Positions 9,742-19,988 of a stretch of DNA of 64,000 nucleotides are shown here, one piece after another. Source of the stretch: Nocardioides alkalitolerans DSM 16699 (GTDB lineage: Bacteria; Actinomycetota; Actinomycetes; Propionibacteriales; Nocardioidaceae); contig NZ_AUFN01000010.1 in NCBI RefSeq assembly GCF_000426525.1, forward strand, positions 372,001 through 436,000, written 5' to 3'. The stretch's first letter is position 1; the number at the start of each line of letters is the position of its first letter. The translations under genes and the position numbers were made by a program. The notes below the pieces were generated by a model. That model saw only the letters and a list, made by a program, of their open reading frames with translations, had not been told where the DNA came from and made no database searches.

Positions 9742-11724
9742 ATGGTCGGACGCATCCCCGTCATGAACGTCTCACCCCTCGTCGATCTCGGTCGTCAGCC
9801 TGCCAAGGCGACCGTCGGCGAGCCTTTCCCCGTCTTCGCGACCGTGTTCCGGGAGGGACACGACCAGCTCGGCGCCGAGGTCGTCCTCACGGACCCCGCG
9901 GGCGTCCAGCGACCCCCCGTGCGGCTCCTCCCCCACGGCGAGGAGCCCAACGAGTACGCCGTGCACGTGACCCCGGACGTCGAGGGTCCGTGGACCTTCA
10001 CGATCCAGGCCTGGTCCGACGTGATCGGCACCTGGCAGCACGACGCGGGCATCAAGATCCCGGCCGGCGTGGACGTCGAGCTGATGTTCACCGAGGCCCG
10101 CCTCATCCTCGAGCGCATCCGCGTCGCCGAGACCCTCGACGCCGACGAGGAGGCCGTGCTGAGCGCGGCCGTCGCGGCCGCCGAGGCCGTCGGCGAGCCC
10201 GCCGGCGCCCGCCAGGCCGTGCTCACCTCCCCCGAGGTGGACGCGCTGTTCGCCGCGCACCCCGTGCGCGAGCTCGTCACGCTCGAGGGCCCCTACCCCT
10301 TCTACGTCGACCGCGAGCGCGCGCTCTTCGGCAGCTGGTACGAGTTCTTCCCCCGCTCCGAGGGCGCGAGCGTCGACGCGTCCGGCACGATCGTCAGCGG
10401 CACCTTCGCCACCGCCGCGGAGCGCCTGCCCGCCGTCGCCGAGAACGGCTTCGACGTCGTCTACCTCCCCCCGATCCACCCGATCGGCGAGGTCAACCGC
10501 AAGGGCCCGAACAACACCCTGACGCCCGGCCCGGAGGACCCCGGCTCGCCGTGGGCCATCGGCTCGAAGGACGGCGGCCACGACGCCATCCACCCCGACC
10601 TCGGCACGTTCGCCGACTTCGACGCCTTCGTGGCCCGCGCGACGTCGCTCGGCCTCGAGGTCGCGCTCGACCTCGCGCTGCAGGCGGCGCCCGACCACCC
10701 CTGGGTGACGGACCACCCCGAGTGGTTCACCACCCGCGCCGACGGCACGATCGCGTACGCCGAGAACCCGCCGAAGAAGTACCAGGACATCTACCCGATC
10801 AACTTCGACAACGACCCGACCGGCATCTGCCGCGAGGTGCTCCGCATCGTCAAGCTCTGGATGAGCCACGGGGTCCGCATCTTCCGCGTCGACAACCCCC
10901 ACACGAAGCCGGTCGCGTTCTGGGAGTGGCTGCTCGCCGAGATCCGCCGTACCGACCCCGACGTGATCTTCCTGGCCGAGGCCTTCACGAAGCCCGCCAT
11001 GATGCGCGGGCTCGGCGCCGTCGGCTTCCACCAGTCGTACACCTACTTCACCTGGCGCACCGCGAAGTGGGAGATCGAGGAGTACCTGACGGAGCTCAGC
11101 ACCGAGACCGACCACCTGATGCGGCCGAACTTCTTCGTCAACACCCCCGACATCCTGCACGGCTTCCTGCAGTACGGCGGGCCGGCGGCGTTCAAGATCC
11201 GGGCCGCGCTGGCGGCGACGAGCTCCCCCACGTGGGGCGTCTACGCCGGCTACGAGCTCTTCGAGCACGTCGCCGTCAAGCCGGGCAGCGAGGAGTACCT
11301 CGACACGGAGAAGTTCCAGGTGCGCATCCGCGACTGGGAGACCGCCGAGGCCGAGGGCCGCACGCTCACGCCGTACCTGCGCCGCCTCAACGAGGTGCGC
11401 CGCGACCACCGGTCGCTGCAGCTGCTGCGCAACATCACGCTGCACCACAGCGACGACGACCACGTGCTCGTCTACAGCAAGCGGGCCACCGCGGCCGACG
11501 GCAGCGACGACCGCGTCATCGTGGTGATCAACCTCGACCCCCACGCCACCCGCGAGACGACCGTCCGCCTCGACATGCCGTCGCTCGGCCTTGACTGGGC
11601 CGACTCGTTCGAGGTCACCGACGCCTTCACCGGCGAGACGTGGACCTGGCACGACCACAACTACGTCCGTCTCGACCCGGCCCACGAGCCGGCCCACGTG
11701 CTGACCGTCAGGAGCCTGCGATGA
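9742..11724 (+). CDS. glgE: Maltosyltransferase GlgE
   Basis: 660 residues. GlgE transfers maltose from maltose-1-phosphate to growing alpha-1,4-glucan. The start at ATG 9742 gives the typical [16 protein letters not shown]-terminus; an earlier in-frame ATG at 9691 lies upstream of the promoter. Catalytic residues are D384 ([11 protein letters not shown]), E413 (FLAEAFTKP) and D470 (NTPDILH), in the family spacing. N-terminal sheet domain, long helical insert, GH13_3 barrel, C-terminal domain. The stop overlaps the treS start (ATGA), opening a four-gene coupled operon. Confidence 0.97.
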   Translation: MVGRIPVMNVSPLVDLGRQPAKATVGEPFPVFATVFREGHDQLGAEVVLTDPAGVQRPPVRLLPHGEEPNEYAVHVTPDVEGPWTFTIQAWSDVIGTWQHDAGIKIPAGVDVELMFTEARLILERIRVAETLDADEEAVLSAAVAAAEAVGEPAGARQAVLTSPEVDALFAAHPVRELVTLEGPYPFYVDRERALFGSWYEFFPRSEGASVDASGTIVSGTFATAAERLPAVAENGFDVVYLPPIHPIGEVNRKGPNNTLTPGPEDPGSPWAIGSKDGGHDAIHPDLGTFADFDAFVARATSLGLEVALDLALQAAPDHPWVTDHPEWFTTRADGTIAYAENPPKKYQDIYPINFDNDPTGICREVLRIVKLWMSHGVRIFRVDNPHTKPVAFWEWLLAEIRRTDPDVIFLAEAFTKPAMMRGLGAVGFHQSYTYFTWRTAKWEIEEYLTELSTETDHLMRPNFFVNTPDILHGFLQYGGPAAFKIRAALAATSSPTWGVYAGYELFEHVAVKPGSEEYLDTEKFQVRIRDWETAEAEGRTLTPYLRRLNEVRRDHRSLQLLRNITLHHSDDDHVLVYSKRATAADGSDDRVIVVINLDPHATRETTVRLDMPSLGLDWADSFEVTDAFTGETWTWHDHNYVRLDPAHEPAHVLTVRSLR

Positions 11725-13553
11725 CCGCCCCCACGTCCGAGCCCGGTGCCGAGGGCGGTCTGACCACCGCCGACCTCTCCGAGGTGCAGGCGAACGACCG
11801 CAGCGCCGGTACGTCGGACTCCGGCGTCGTCGGCTCGCCCGGCCAGCCGATCAACACCACCCCCGACTGGTTCAAGACGGCCGTCTTCTACGAGGTCCTC
11901 GTTCGCTCGTTCAAGGACTCCAACGGCGACGGCACCGGCGACTTCAAGGGCCTGGTCGAGAAGCTCGACTACCTGCAGTGGCTCGGCGTCGACTGCCTCT
12001 GGATCCCGCCGTTCTTCCCCTCCCCGCTGCGCGACGGCGGGTACGACGTGGCCGACTACAACGGTGTGCACCCCGAGATCGGCACCGTCGACGACTTCCA
12101 CGTGTTCCTCGACGAGGCCCACAAGCGCGGCATGCGCGTGATCATCGACTTCGTCATGAACCACACGAGCGACCAGCACGAGTGGTTCCAGGAGAGCCGG
12201 AACAACCCCGACGGCCCGTACGGCGACTTCTACGTCTGGTCCGACAACGACGACCTCTACGCCGACGCGCGCGTCATCTTCGTCGACACCGAGCCGTCGA
12301 ACTGGACCTGGGACCCGGTGCGCCAGCAGTACTTCTGGCACCGGTTCTTCAGCCACCAGCCCGACCTGAACTTCGACAACCCCGCCGTCTGCGACGCGAT
12401 GATCGAGGCGATGGCGTTCTGGCTCGACATGGGCATGGACGGGTTCCGCCTCGACGCGGTGCCCTACCTCTACGAGCGCCCGGGCACCAACGGCGAGAAC
12501 CTGCCGGAGACCCACGACCTGCTGAAGCGCGTCCGCCGGTTCGTCGACGAGAACTACCCGGGCCGAGTGCTGCTGTGCGAGGCCAACCAGTGGCCCGCCG
12601 ACGTCGTGGAGTACTTCGGCGACTTCGAGTCCGGTGGCGACGAGTGCCACATGGCGTTCCACTTCCCCGTCATGCCGCGCATCTTCATGGCCGTGCGCCG
12701 CGAGTCGCGCTTCCCGATCTCGGAGATCCTCGAGCAGACGCCCGAGATCCCGTCGAACTGCCAGTGGGGCATCTTCCTGCGCAACCACGACGAGCTGACG
12801 CTCGAGATGGTGACCGACGAGGACCGCGACTACATGTGGTCCGAGTACGCCCAGGACCCGCGGATGAAGGCCAACATCGGCATCCGGCGACGACTGGCGC
12901 CGCTGCTCGACAACGACATCAACCGGCTCGAGCTGTTCAACGCGCTCCTGCTGTCGCTGCCCGGCTCCCCCGTCCTCTACTACGGCGACGAGATCGGGAT
13001 GGGCGACAACATCTGGCTCGGCGACCGCGACGGCGTGCGCACGCCGATGCAGTGGACGCCCGACCGCAACGCCGGCTTCTCGGTCGCCAACCCCGGCAAG
13101 CTCTCGCTGCCGCTGGTGCAGGACCCGGTCTACGGCTACCAGAGCGTGAACGTCGAGGCCCAGCTCGAGAACTCCTCGTCGCTGCTGCACTGGACGCGCC
13201 GGCTGCTCCAGGTGCGCCGCGGCCACCCGGCGTTCGGGCTCGGCTCGTTCCACGACCTCGGCGGCTCCAACCCGAGCGTGCTCTCCTACGTGCGCGAGTA
13301 CGTCGACGAGGACGGCCACTCCGACGTGATCCTCTGCGTCAACAACCTCTCCCGCTTCCCCCAGCCGGTCGAGCTCGACCTGCGCCGGTTCGAGGGCTCG
13401 GGCCTGGTGGAGCTGCTGGGCGGCGTGCCGTTCCCGACCATCGGCGAGCTGCCGTACCTGCTCACCGTCGGCTCCTACGGCTTCTACTGGTTCCGCATCA
13501 CCTCGCCCGAGAACGACCACGGCGAGACCACCCGCGACGGAGGCCACCGGTGA
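11721..13553 (+). CDS. treS: Trehalose synthase (maltose isomerase) TreS
   Basis: 610 residues. TreS interconverts trehalose and maltose; here it supplies maltose to the kinase encoded next. ATG 11721 has an AGGAG Shine-Dalgarno six bases upstream, inside glgE. After a non-conserved acidic leader of about 48 residues the GH13 domain begins at [16 protein letters not shown]. Catalytic residues are D245 ([10 protein letters not shown]), E287 (LLCEANQWP) and D357 (RNHDELT). The kinase is a separate gene, not fused as in some actinomycetes. Confidence 0.97.
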   Translation: MTAPTSEPGAEGGLTTADLSEVQANDRSAGTSDSGVVGSPGQPINTTPDWFKTAVFYEVLVRSFKDSNGDGTGDFKGLVEKLDYLQWLGVDCLWIPPFFPSPLRDGGYDVADYNGVHPEIGTVDDFHVFLDEAHKRGMRVIIDFVMNHTSDQHEWFQESRNNPDGPYGDFYVWSDNDDLYADARVIFVDTEPSNWTWDPVRQQYFWHRFFSHQPDLNFDNPAVCDAMIEAMAFWLDMGMDGFRLDAVPYLYERPGTNGENLPETHDLLKRVRRFVDENYPGRVLLCEANQWPADVVEYFGDFESGGDECHMAFHFPVMPRIFMAVRRESRFPISEILEQTPEIPSNCQWGIFLRNHDELTLEMVTDEDRDYMWSEYAQDPRMKANIGIRRRLAPLLDNDINRLELFNALLLSLPGSPVLYYGDEIGMGDNIWLGDRDGVRTPMQWTPDRNAGFSVANPGKLSLPLVQDPVYGYQSVNVEAQLENSSSLLHWTRRLLQVRRGHPAFGLGSFHDLGGSNPSVLSYVREYVDEDGHSDVILCVNNLSRFPQPVELDLRRFEGSGLVELLGGVPFPTIGELPYLLTVGSYGFYWFRITSPENDHGETTRDGGHR

Positions 13554-15067
13554 GCGACCCCACGAACGTCCCCCCGAACTCGACCGACCCCGGCTCCCCC
13601 GCGGCCGGCCACGACGGCGCCGGTGACCGCGACGAGGCCGGGGCCTCGGTCGCGGAGCGGCTCCACGACTTCGTCTCCTCCGCCCGCTGGTTCGGCGGCA
13701 AGGGCCGGCCGTTCACGGTCGGCACGCTCCGCCGCCAGGGCGACCTCGGCGGGACCGGCAGCGCGGACGACCCGTACGTCGCCCTCGACCTCGTCACGAT
13801 CGACTACGACGACGGCGACCAGGAGCTCTACCAGGTGCCGCTCGCCTGCTACCGCGACCGCCAGGAGCGGCTCGACCACGCCTTCATCGGCTGGTGGGAC
13901 GTGCCGGGCCTCGGTGCCCCCGGGCAGGCCGACTCGGGCTGGGCGCACGTGTACGACGCCCCGCACGACCGCGTCGCGCTGCGCGCCTGGCTGGTGGCGT
14001 TCGAGCGGGCCCGCGACAACGCCGTCGACCCCGCCAACGCGCTGGCGTTCCACCGCCTCCCCGGCCACGACCTCGACGTCGACGCGCGGGGCAGCCTCTT
14101 CAGCGGCGAGCAGTCGAACTCCTCGGTGATGTACGGCGAGGACGCCCTGATGAAGATCTTCCGCAAGGTCACGCCCGGCGTGAACCCCGACGTGCAGATC
14201 CACGACGTCCTGACCCGGACGGGCTCCGACCACGTCGCCGCCCTCTACGGCTGGCTCGACGTGGTCGACGACACCGAGGACTCGGTCATCCAGCTCGCGA
14301 TGCTGCAGCAGTTCCTGCGCACCGCCAGCGACGGCTCCGACCTCGCTCAGGCGTCGGTGCGCAACCTCTTCGCCGAGGCCGACCTGCACGCCGACGAGGT
14401 CGGCGGCGACTTCGCCGGCGAGTCCGCCCGCCTGGGCGTCGCCCTCGCGGAGACGCACGGCACGCTGGCCGAGCACTTCCCCGTCGAGGTCCGCCGGGGC
14501 GAGGCCACCGCCGCGCTGGCGGCCGCGATGAACCGTCGCCTCGACAGCGCCCTGGAGATCGTGCCCGAGCTGGCGGCCCACGCCGACACGCTGCGCGCCC
14601 AGTTCGCGGCCGTCGGCGCCCTCGCGGAGGTGCCGGTGCAGCGCATCCACGGCGACCTCCACCTGGGCCAGACCCTGCGCACGACCAAGGGCTGGAAGAT
14701 CGTGGACTTCGAGGGCGAGCCCGCCAAGCCGCTGTCGGAGCGCCTGCTGCCCGACTCCGTGTGGCGCGACGTGGCGGGCATGCTGCGCTCCTTCGACTAC
14801 GCCCCGCGCGTCGTCGCCCGGTCGCTGGAGTCGCCCGACCCCTCCATCGCCGAGCAGCGCGACTACCGCGCCGAGGAGTGGGCCGGCCACAACCGCCGGG
14901 TCTTCCTCGCGGCGTACGCCGGCCGTGACCTCACGTCCGACGAGTCGACCCTGCTGACGGCGTACGTCGCCGACAAGGCCGTCTACGAGGCGGTCTACGA
15001 GACCCGCAACCGCCCCTCATGGGTGGGCATCCCGCTCGCCGCGATCGCTCGGATCGGAGCCGCATGA
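13550..15067 (+). CDS. mak: Maltokinase
   Basis: 505 residues from GTG 13550, which overlaps the treS stop as GTGA. The enzyme phosphorylates maltose to maltose-1-phosphate for GlgE. After a low-complexity Pro/Ala/Gly leader of about 35 residues the N-terminal cap begins at [17 protein letters not shown], typical of maltokinases; the catalytic lobe has [12 protein letters not shown] and the metal-binding KIVDFEGEP. The end overlaps the glgB start (ATGA), so the gene order follows the pathway. Confidence 0.96.
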   Translation: MSDPTNVPPNSTDPGSPAAGHDGAGDRDEAGASVAERLHDFVSSARWFGGKGRPFTVGTLRRQGDLGGTGSADDPYVALDLVTIDYDDGDQELYQVPLACYRDRQERLDHAFIGWWDVPGLGAPGQADSGWAHVYDAPHDRVALRAWLVAFERARDNAVDPANALAFHRLPGHDLDVDARGSLFSGEQSNSSVMYGEDALMKIFRKVTPGVNPDVQIHDVLTRTGSDHVAALYGWLDVVDDTEDSVIQLAMLQQFLRTASDGSDLAQASVRNLFAEADLHADEVGGDFAGESARLGVALAETHGTLAEHFPVEVRRGEATAALAAAMNRRLDSALEIVPELAAHADTLRAQFAAVGALAEVPVQRIHGDLHLGQTLRTTKGWKIVDFEGEPAKPLSERLLPDSVWRDVAGMLRSFDYAPRVVARSLESPDPSIAEQRDYRAEEWAGHNRRVFLAAYAGRDLTSDESTLLTAYVADKAVYEAVYETRNRPSWVGIPLAAIARIGAA

Positions 15068-17289
15068 CCACCACCCCCGGCACTCCCGGAACCCCCGCCA
15101 CCCCCGGCCCGCTGCCGGTCGACGTCGCCGAGCTCGACCAGGTCGTCGCCGGCGAGCACGGCCACCCCCACGCGGTGCTCGGCCCGCACCCCCACGAGGG
15201 TGCGGTGACCGTGCGCGTGCTGAAGCCGCTGGCGTCGTCCGTCGAGGTCGCCTACCGCGGCGCGACGCCCGGCCGGGTCTCGCTCACGCACGAGCACGGC
15301 GGCATCTGGGTCGGGGTCCTCCCCGTCGCCGACGTGCCCGACTACCGCCTCCACGTCGCGTACGACGGCGGCTCGCCCGCCGAGCTCGACGACCCTTACC
15401 GGTTCCTGCCCACGCTCGGCGAGACCGACCTCCACCTCGTCAACGAGGGCCGCCACGAGCAGCTGTGGGACGTGCTCGGCGCCCACGTGCACCACTACGC
15501 CACCGCCGACGGCGGCACCGTCAGCGGCACCGCGTTCGCCGTCTGGGCGCCGCGCGCCCGCGCCGTACGCGTCAAGGCCGACTTCAACGGGTGGGACGGT
15601 CGCGAGCAGCCGCTGCGCCAGCTCGGCAGCTCGGGCGTCTGGGAGCTCTTCGTGCCCGGCGTCGGCTCCGGCACCCACTACAAGTACGCCGTGCTCGGCG
15701 CCGACGGCGTGTGGCGCGAGAAGGCCGACCCCATGGCGTCCGCCTCCGAGGTCGCCCCGCTCACCGCGTCCGTCGTGTTCGAGTCGCAGCACACCTGGGG
15801 CGACGACGCGTGGATGGCCGAGCGCGCGCAGAAGCAGCCCGTGGCCGAGGCCATGTCGATCTACGAGGTGCACCTCGCCTCGTGGCGCCGCGGCCGGTCG
15901 TACGACGAGCTGGCCGACGAGCTGGTGCCGTACCTCGCCGACCTCGGCTTCACCCACGTCGAGCTGATGCCGGTGATGCAGCACCCGTTCGGCGGCTCGT
16001 GGGGCTACCACGTGACGTCGTACTACGCGACCGACCCGCGCTTCGGCGACCCCGACGGCTTCCGCCGCCTCGTCGACCGGCTCCACCAGGCCGGCATCGG
16101 CGTCATCCTCGACTGGGTGCCGGGCCACTTCGCCACCGACGAGTGGGCGCTCGTGCAGTTCGACGGCAGCCCGCTCTACGAGGACCCGAACCCGCAGCGC
16201 GGCTGGCACAAGGAGTGGGGCAGCCACATCTTCGACTTCGGTCGACGCGAGGTGCGCAACTTCCTCGTGGCGAACGCGCTCTACTGGCTCGAGGAGTTCC
16301 ACGCCGACGGCCTGCGCGTCGACGGCGTCGCCTCGATGCTCTACCTCGACTACTCCCGCGAGGAGGGCGAGTGGACGCCGAACGTGCACGGCGGCCGCGA
16401 GAACCTCGAGGCCGTGCAGTTCCTCCAGGAGATGAACGCCACCGTCTACAAGCGCGTGCCGGGCGTCGTCACCATCGCCGAGGAGTCGACGTCGTGGCCG
16501 GGCGTCACGCGGCCCACCGCGAACGACGGGCTCGGCTTCGGCTTCAAGTGGAACATGGGCTGGATGCACGACTCGCTGGGCTACATGGCCCACGACCCCG
16601 TGCACCGCGCCTACCACCACGGCGAGATGACGTTCTCGCTCGTCTACGCGTTCTCCGAGAACTTCGTGCTGCCGATCAGCCACGACGAGGTCGTGCACGG
16701 CAAGGGCTCGCTGCTGCGCAAGATGCCGGGCGACCGGTGGCGCCAGCTCGCGAACCTGCGCGCCTACCTGGCCTTCATGTGGGCCCACCCGGGCAAGCAG
16801 CTGCTGTTCATGGGCTCCGAGATGGGCCAGGAGTCGGAGTGGGCCGAGTCCCGCGAGCTCGACTGGTGGCTGCTCGACCACCCGGAGCACCGCGGCGTCC
16901 ACTCCCTGGTGCGCGACCTCAACCGCACGTACGCCGCCTCCCCCGCGCTGTACGGCGCCGACAACGACCCGGCCGGGTTCGTGTGGCTCGACGGCAGCGA
17001 CGCCGCCCGCAACACGTTCTCGTTCGTCCGCCGCTCCCCCGGCGCCCCCGACGTGGCGTGCGTGGCGAACTTCGCCGCGTCGCCGCACGAGGGCTACCGC
17101 CTCGGGCTGCCGTCGGCGGGTCGCTGGGAAGAGGTGCTCAACACCGACGCGGAGGTCTACGCCGGGTCGGGCGTCGGCAACCTGGGCGCCGTCGAGGCCG
17201 TCGCCGGCGACCACGCCGGGCAGCCGGCGTACGCCGACATCGTGGCGCCGCCGCTCGCGACCGTGTGGTTCCGGAAGGTCGAGGACTGA
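15064..17289 (+). CDS. glgB: 1,4-alpha-glucan branching enzyme GlgB
   Basis: 741 residues. Makes the alpha-1,6 branches of the glucan extended by GlgE. N1 and N2 (CBM48) domains occupy about residues 1-215 (LGPHPHEGAVTVRVLKP; FAVWAPRARAVRVKADFNGWDG), then the GH13_9 barrel with D420 (LRVDGVASML), E473 (VTIAEESTSWPG) and D541 (PISHDEVVHG). The ATG at 15064 overlaps the mak stop. Last gene of the operon, followed at once by a striking palindrome cluster. Confidence 0.97.
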   Translation: MTTTPGTPGTPATPGPLPVDVAELDQVVAGEHGHPHAVLGPHPHEGAVTVRVLKPLASSVEVAYRGATPGRVSLTHEHGGIWVGVLPVADVPDYRLHVAYDGGSPAELDDPYRFLPTLGETDLHLVNEGRHEQLWDVLGAHVHHYATADGGTVSGTAFAVWAPRARAVRVKADFNGWDGREQPLRQLGSSGVWELFVPGVGSGTHYKYAVLGADGVWREKADPMASASEVAPLTASVVFESQHTWGDDAWMAERAQKQPVAEAMSIYEVHLASWRRGRSYDELADELVPYLADLGFTHVELMPVMQHPFGGSWGYHVTSYYATDPRFGDPDGFRRLVDRLHQAGIGVILDWVPGHFATDEWALVQFDGSPLYEDPNPQRGWHKEWGSHIFDFGRREVRNFLVANALYWLEEFHADGLRVDGVASMLYLDYSREEGEWTPNVHGGRENLEAVQFLQEMNATVYKRVPGVVTIAEESTSWPGVTRPTANDGLGFGFKWNMGWMHDSLGYMAHDPVHRAYHHGEMTFSLVYAFSENFVLPISHDEVVHGKGSLLRKMPGDRWRQLANLRAYLAFMWAHPGKQLLFMGSEMGQESEWAESRELDWWLLDHPEHRGVHSLVRDLNRTYAASPALYGADNDPAGFVWLDGSDAARNTFSFVRRSPGAPDVACVANFAASPHEGYRLGLPSAGRWEEVLNTDAEVYAGSGVGNLGAVEAVAGDHAGQPAYADIVAPPLATVWFRKVED

Positions 17290-17296
17290 CCCCGCG

Positions 17297-17386
17297 CAGT
17301 TTCGCCGCTCGAGCGGCGAAACTGGAACCTTGCGACCTGAATTCAGGGCGCAAGGTGGTGGTTTAACCGCTCGAGCGGCGAAACTG
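17297..17386. repeat. Nested palindrome cassette A-B-A' after glgB
   Basis: Palindrome A (17297-17324) is 28 bases and perfect, right arm GAGCGGCGAAACTG. Palindrome B (17327-17356) is 30 bases around TGAATTCA with one mismatched pair. A' (17367-17386) repeats the right 20 bases of A exactly. It lies between the convergent glgB and lipoprotein genes and could act as a bidirectional terminator or be a REP-like interspersed element. Confidence 0.85.
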
Positions 17387-17452
17387 CCGCCCGGTCCGGC
17401 CCCGCCGCCCGGCCCGGTCCGGCCCCGCCGCCCGGCCCGGTCCGCCCCGCCG
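17386..17452. repeat. GC-only tandem repeat, about 23-base unit
   Basis: Roughly three imperfect copies of a unit containing GCCGCCCGGCCCGGTCC follow the palindrome cassette, up to the 3' end of the lipoprotein gene. No gene is seen in it. Confidence 0.75.
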
Positions 17453-17459
17453 GCCGGGC

Positions 17460-18110
17460 TCAGCCCGCCAGCACCGTGTCGGTGATCTCGGTGCAGGCCT
17501 CGGTGAAGGCGTCGACGTCGCCACTCAGGTCGACGAGCGGGGCGGTCTGGTCGTCGAGGCGGCACAGGAGCGCCTCGCCGTCGCGCACCACGAGGCCCTC
17601 GAGCTTCGCGATCGTCAGGCCGGGCACGTCGGAGACGCCGGGCTCGAGCATCTCGTCGTTCGTGACGCACATGTGGGCCTCGTCGAAGCCGTCGAGCTCG
17701 AGCGTCTCGCAGTCGAGGAAGGCGTCGGGCTCGGTGAAGAAGTTGACCGGCGGGTCGCTCGGGTAGAACTCGGCCACCAGCTGGCGCGTGAACATGTCGG
17801 TGTCGAGCCAGCCGCAGGCGTAGTACTGCGTCGCGCCGTCGGCCTCGGGGTCGCCCACCGTCAGCTGGTCGGGCGGGATGACCTCGAAGGTCTCCGTGCC
17901 GAGCACGGCGTCGAGGTTCGCGGGCGGGGTGTCGCACGCCGTGCCCTCGAACTCGGCGTTGTCGGTGGCCTCGATCGCGAAGTCGCCCGACCGGTCGACC
18001 TCCGCCTCCCCCTCGTCGGTGTCGTCGCCGCTGCACGCGGAGACGGCCAGGGCGAGGGCCACGAGCGTGGCGGCGGGACGGAGGACACGGAGGCGGGATG
18101 CGGCGAGCAC
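17460..18110 (-). CDS. Putative lipoprotein of unknown function
   Basis: 216 residues from GTG 18110; a GTG three codons earlier (18119) overlaps the promoter TAGGGT, so the shorter form fits better. The signal peptide ends in the lipobox LAVSACS, predicting a lipid-anchored extracytoplasmic protein, followed by an acidic linker DDTDEGEAEVD. The mature domain has six further cysteines (TACDTPP, YYACGWLD, LDCETL, AHMCVTN, LLCRLDD, EACTEI), compatible with disulfides. I recognise no family. Single gene between divergent and convergent neighbours. Confidence 0.85.
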   Translation of the reverse strand: MLAASRLRVLRPAATLVALALAVSACSGDDTDEGEAEVDRSGDFAIEATDNAEFEGTACDTPPANLDAVLGTETFEVIPPDQLTVGDPEADGATQYYACGWLDTDMFTRQLVAEFYPSDPPVNFFTEPDAFLDCETLELDGFDEAHMCVTNDEMLEPGVSDVPGLTIAKLEGLVVRDGEALLCRLDDQTAPLVDLSGDVDAFTEACTEITDTVLAG

Positions 18111-18117
18111 GACGCGC

Positions 18118-18123
18118 ACCCTA
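18118..18123 (-). promoter_or_regulatory. Candidate -10 of lipoprotein gene
   Basis: TAGGGT on the minus strand, seven bases before the GTG at 18110. It decides the start over the GTG at 18119, which it overlaps. Confidence 0.5.
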
Positions 18124-18177
18124 CGGGTCTCCGGCGACGGTCGGGTGACGCCCCCGTGACCGTCGCCGCACGATCAG

Positions 18178-18183
18178 TAGGGT
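18178..18183 (+). promoter_or_regulatory. Candidate -10 of Nudix gene
   Basis: TAGGGT six bases before GTG 18190, predicting a leaderless transcript. Confidence 0.6.
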
Positions 18184-18189
18184 GGTCGG

Positions 18190-18981
18190 GTGACCGCACC
18201 CTCCCTGCCGACCGTGCACGTCGTCACCCTGTCCCCTGGGGTCGCGCAGGTGAGCTGGTCCCCCGTCCCGACCGGCGAGTGGGGTACGGCGGTCGAGGCC
18301 GTCCGGCGCGAGGTCGAGAGCTCGCTGGCCTCCCACGGGCGTGTCGAGGCCCGGGTGCGCGAGGACGACGCCGTCGGCCAGCGCGTCGCGACGTGGGCGG
18401 GCATGCGCCGCGAGGGCGTCCTGCGCGGCCTGCCGCTCGAGGAGGGGCCCGTCGACCACGTGCTCTACGCGCGGCTCGTCGACGACCTGGCCCCCGACCG
18501 CCCCGAGGGCTTCCGCTCGCTCCTCAACTCGTTCCTGCCCCGCAAGCGGGCGATCGGCCAGATGCTCGTGCGCGACCAGGTCGGCCGCGTGCTGCTGTGC
18601 CAGCTCACCTACAAGCGCGACTGGGACCTGCCCGGTGGCGTCGTCGAGGTGAACGAGTCGCCCCGGCTCGCGACGTCGCGCGAGGTGCTCGAGGAGCTCT
18701 CGGTCGAGATCCCCGCCGGACCGCTGCTGCTCACCGACTGGCTGCCCCCGTGGAGCGGCTGGGACGACGCCGTCACCCTCGTCTTCGACGGCGGCGTGCA
18801 CGACGGCGAGGCCCTGCTCGACGCGGCCGTCCGGGAGGAGCGCGAGATCAAGGGCCTCGCGTTCTGCACCCCCGAGGAGGTCGCCGAGCGCTGCGCCGAC
18901 TTCACCGCGCGCCGCATCGACGCCGCCCTCACCGCCCTGCGCGACGGCAGCGGTCCCGCCTACACCGAGTCGGGTCGCTGA
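18190..18981 (+). CDS. Nudix hydrolase with GNAT-like N-terminal remnant
   Basis: 263 residues. The C-terminal half is a Nudix domain: the box starts at G150 (GVVEVNE, then REVLEEL), keeping G-x5-E and RExxEE but with Ser for the usual Gly after EEx. Nudix enzymes cleave nucleoside diphosphates linked to another group; the substrate is unknown. The N-terminal part (about 60-95) reads VGQRVATWAGMRREGVLRG and DHVLYARLVDD, the look of the last strand-helix of a GNAT acetyltransferase, without an obvious acetyl-CoA loop. Convergent with EamA, 3 bases apart. Confidence 0.85.
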   Translation: MTAPSLPTVHVVTLSPGVAQVSWSPVPTGEWGTAVEAVRREVESSLASHGRVEARVREDDAVGQRVATWAGMRREGVLRGLPLEEGPVDHVLYARLVDDLAPDRPEGFRSLLNSFLPRKRAIGQMLVRDQVGRVLLCQLTYKRDWDLPGGVVEVNESPRLATSREVLEELSVEIPAGPLLLTDWLPPWSGWDDAVTLVFDGGVHDGEALLDAAVREEREIKGLAFCTPEEVAERCADFTARRIDAALTALRDGSGPAYTESGR

Positions 18982-18984
18982 GGT

Positions 18985-19914
18985 TCAGCGCACGGGTGCC
19001 GCCACCACCGCGGTGACGGGCACGTCCTCCGGCGACTCCTCCGGCGTACGACGCCCGCGGCGCCGCAGCGGCACCAGGGCCACCAGTGCGCCGACGAGCA
19101 GCACGGCGCCGCCGACGACCTCGAGCGGGGCCGGACGGTCGCCCAGCAGCAGCCACGCCGAGACCATGGCGACGACGGGCACGACGAGGATCCACGGCAC
19201 CACCTGGGCGGACCGGTAGCGGCCGAGCAGCGTGTTGAAGATGCCGTAGCCGACGAGCGAGGCGAGGCCGGCCGTGTAGAGCGTCGAGAGCAGCGCCTCC
19301 CAGCCGAAGGCGGCGATGCCGTCGGCGACCTCGCCGGGCCCGTCGAGCAGGAGGGCGAGCGCGAACGCGGGCACCGGCACGACGAGGCCCGACCACACCG
19401 TCAGCGACAGCCCGCCGGTCACCCCCGAGGCGCGGGTGGCGACGTTGCCCATCGCCCACGACAGGGCGCCCGCCAGGCACAGCAGGAGCGCCAGCAGCGA
19501 GGTGGAGGTGTCACGGCCGCCCGCGACGACGGCGAGCCCGACGCACCCCACGACGACCCCCGCGACCTGCCGGACCGAGGGCGTCTCGCGCAGGACGCCC
19601 GCCGCGATGACGATGGTGAGCAGCACCTGGGCCTGGAGCACCAGCGCCGCGAGGCCGGGCGACATGCCGGCGTGGAGGGCGGCGTACAGGAACCCGAACT
19701 GGCCCAGCGACATCAGCAGCCCGATGAGGGCGACGGTGCGCCACGGCGCCTGCGGGCGCGGCACGAGGAGGACGGCGGGGAACGCCACGACGACGAACCG
19801 CACGGCGAGGAACAGCAGGGGTGGCACCCCCGCCATGCCCCACTCGATGACGACGAAGTTGAGGCCCCACAGCAGGGCGACCAGCAGGGCGAGGAGAGTG
19901 TCTCGGCGGCTCAC
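18985..19914 (-). CDS. EamA/DMT-family transporter
   Basis: 309 residues from GTG 19914 with ten hydrophobic spans arranged as two EamA repeats (residues about 5-140 and 150-285), the form of drug/metabolite exporters such as amino-acid or nucleoside exporters. The first repeat begins ALLVALLWGLNFVVIEWG. The tail of about 25 residues is basic then acidic. Divergent from a LysR regulator 74 bases away, the usual pairing for a regulated exporter; the substrate cannot be read. Confidence 0.93.
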   Translation of the reverse strand: MSRRDTLLALLVALLWGLNFVVIEWGMAGVPPLLFLAVRFVVVAFPAVLLVPRPQAPWRTVALIGLLMSLGQFGFLYAALHAGMSPGLAALVLQAQVLLTIVIAAGVLRETPSVRQVAGVVVGCVGLAVVAGGRDTSTSLLALLLCLAGALSWAMGNVATRASGVTGGLSLTVWSGLVVPVPAFALALLLDGPGEVADGIAAFGWEALLSTLYTAGLASLVGYGIFNTLLGRYRSAQVVPWILVVPVVAMVSAWLLLGDRPAPLEVVGGAVLLVGALVALVPLRRRGRRTPEESPEDVPVTAVVAAPVR

Positions 19915-19961
19915 GTGGCCCAGTCTTCCGACACCCGACCATGAAGCACCAGCGAATTGAT

Positions 19962-19979
19962 CTACACGCTTCCATGTAG
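19962..19979. promoter_or_regulatory. LysR-type operator between EamA and LysR genes
   Basis: CTACA and TGTAG arms with an 8-base spacer. A second wider dyad (ATGAAGC at about 19941 and GCTTCCAT at 19968) encloses it. The site overlaps the candidate -10 TAGCAT (19977-19982) of the LysR gene, which fits autorepression. Confidence 0.6.
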
Positions 19980-19988
19980 CATCCCTGC

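Noticed and set aside
17290..17400. Possible coding read FAARAAKLEPCDLNSGRKV across the palindromes
   Set aside because: The read is produced by the palindromes on both strands and has no start or neighbour to support it.
14995..18036. A 1013-codon minus-strand frame over mak, glgB and the palindromes
   Set aside because: Antisense shadow of recognisable GlgB and maltokinase genes; no domain can be read in it.
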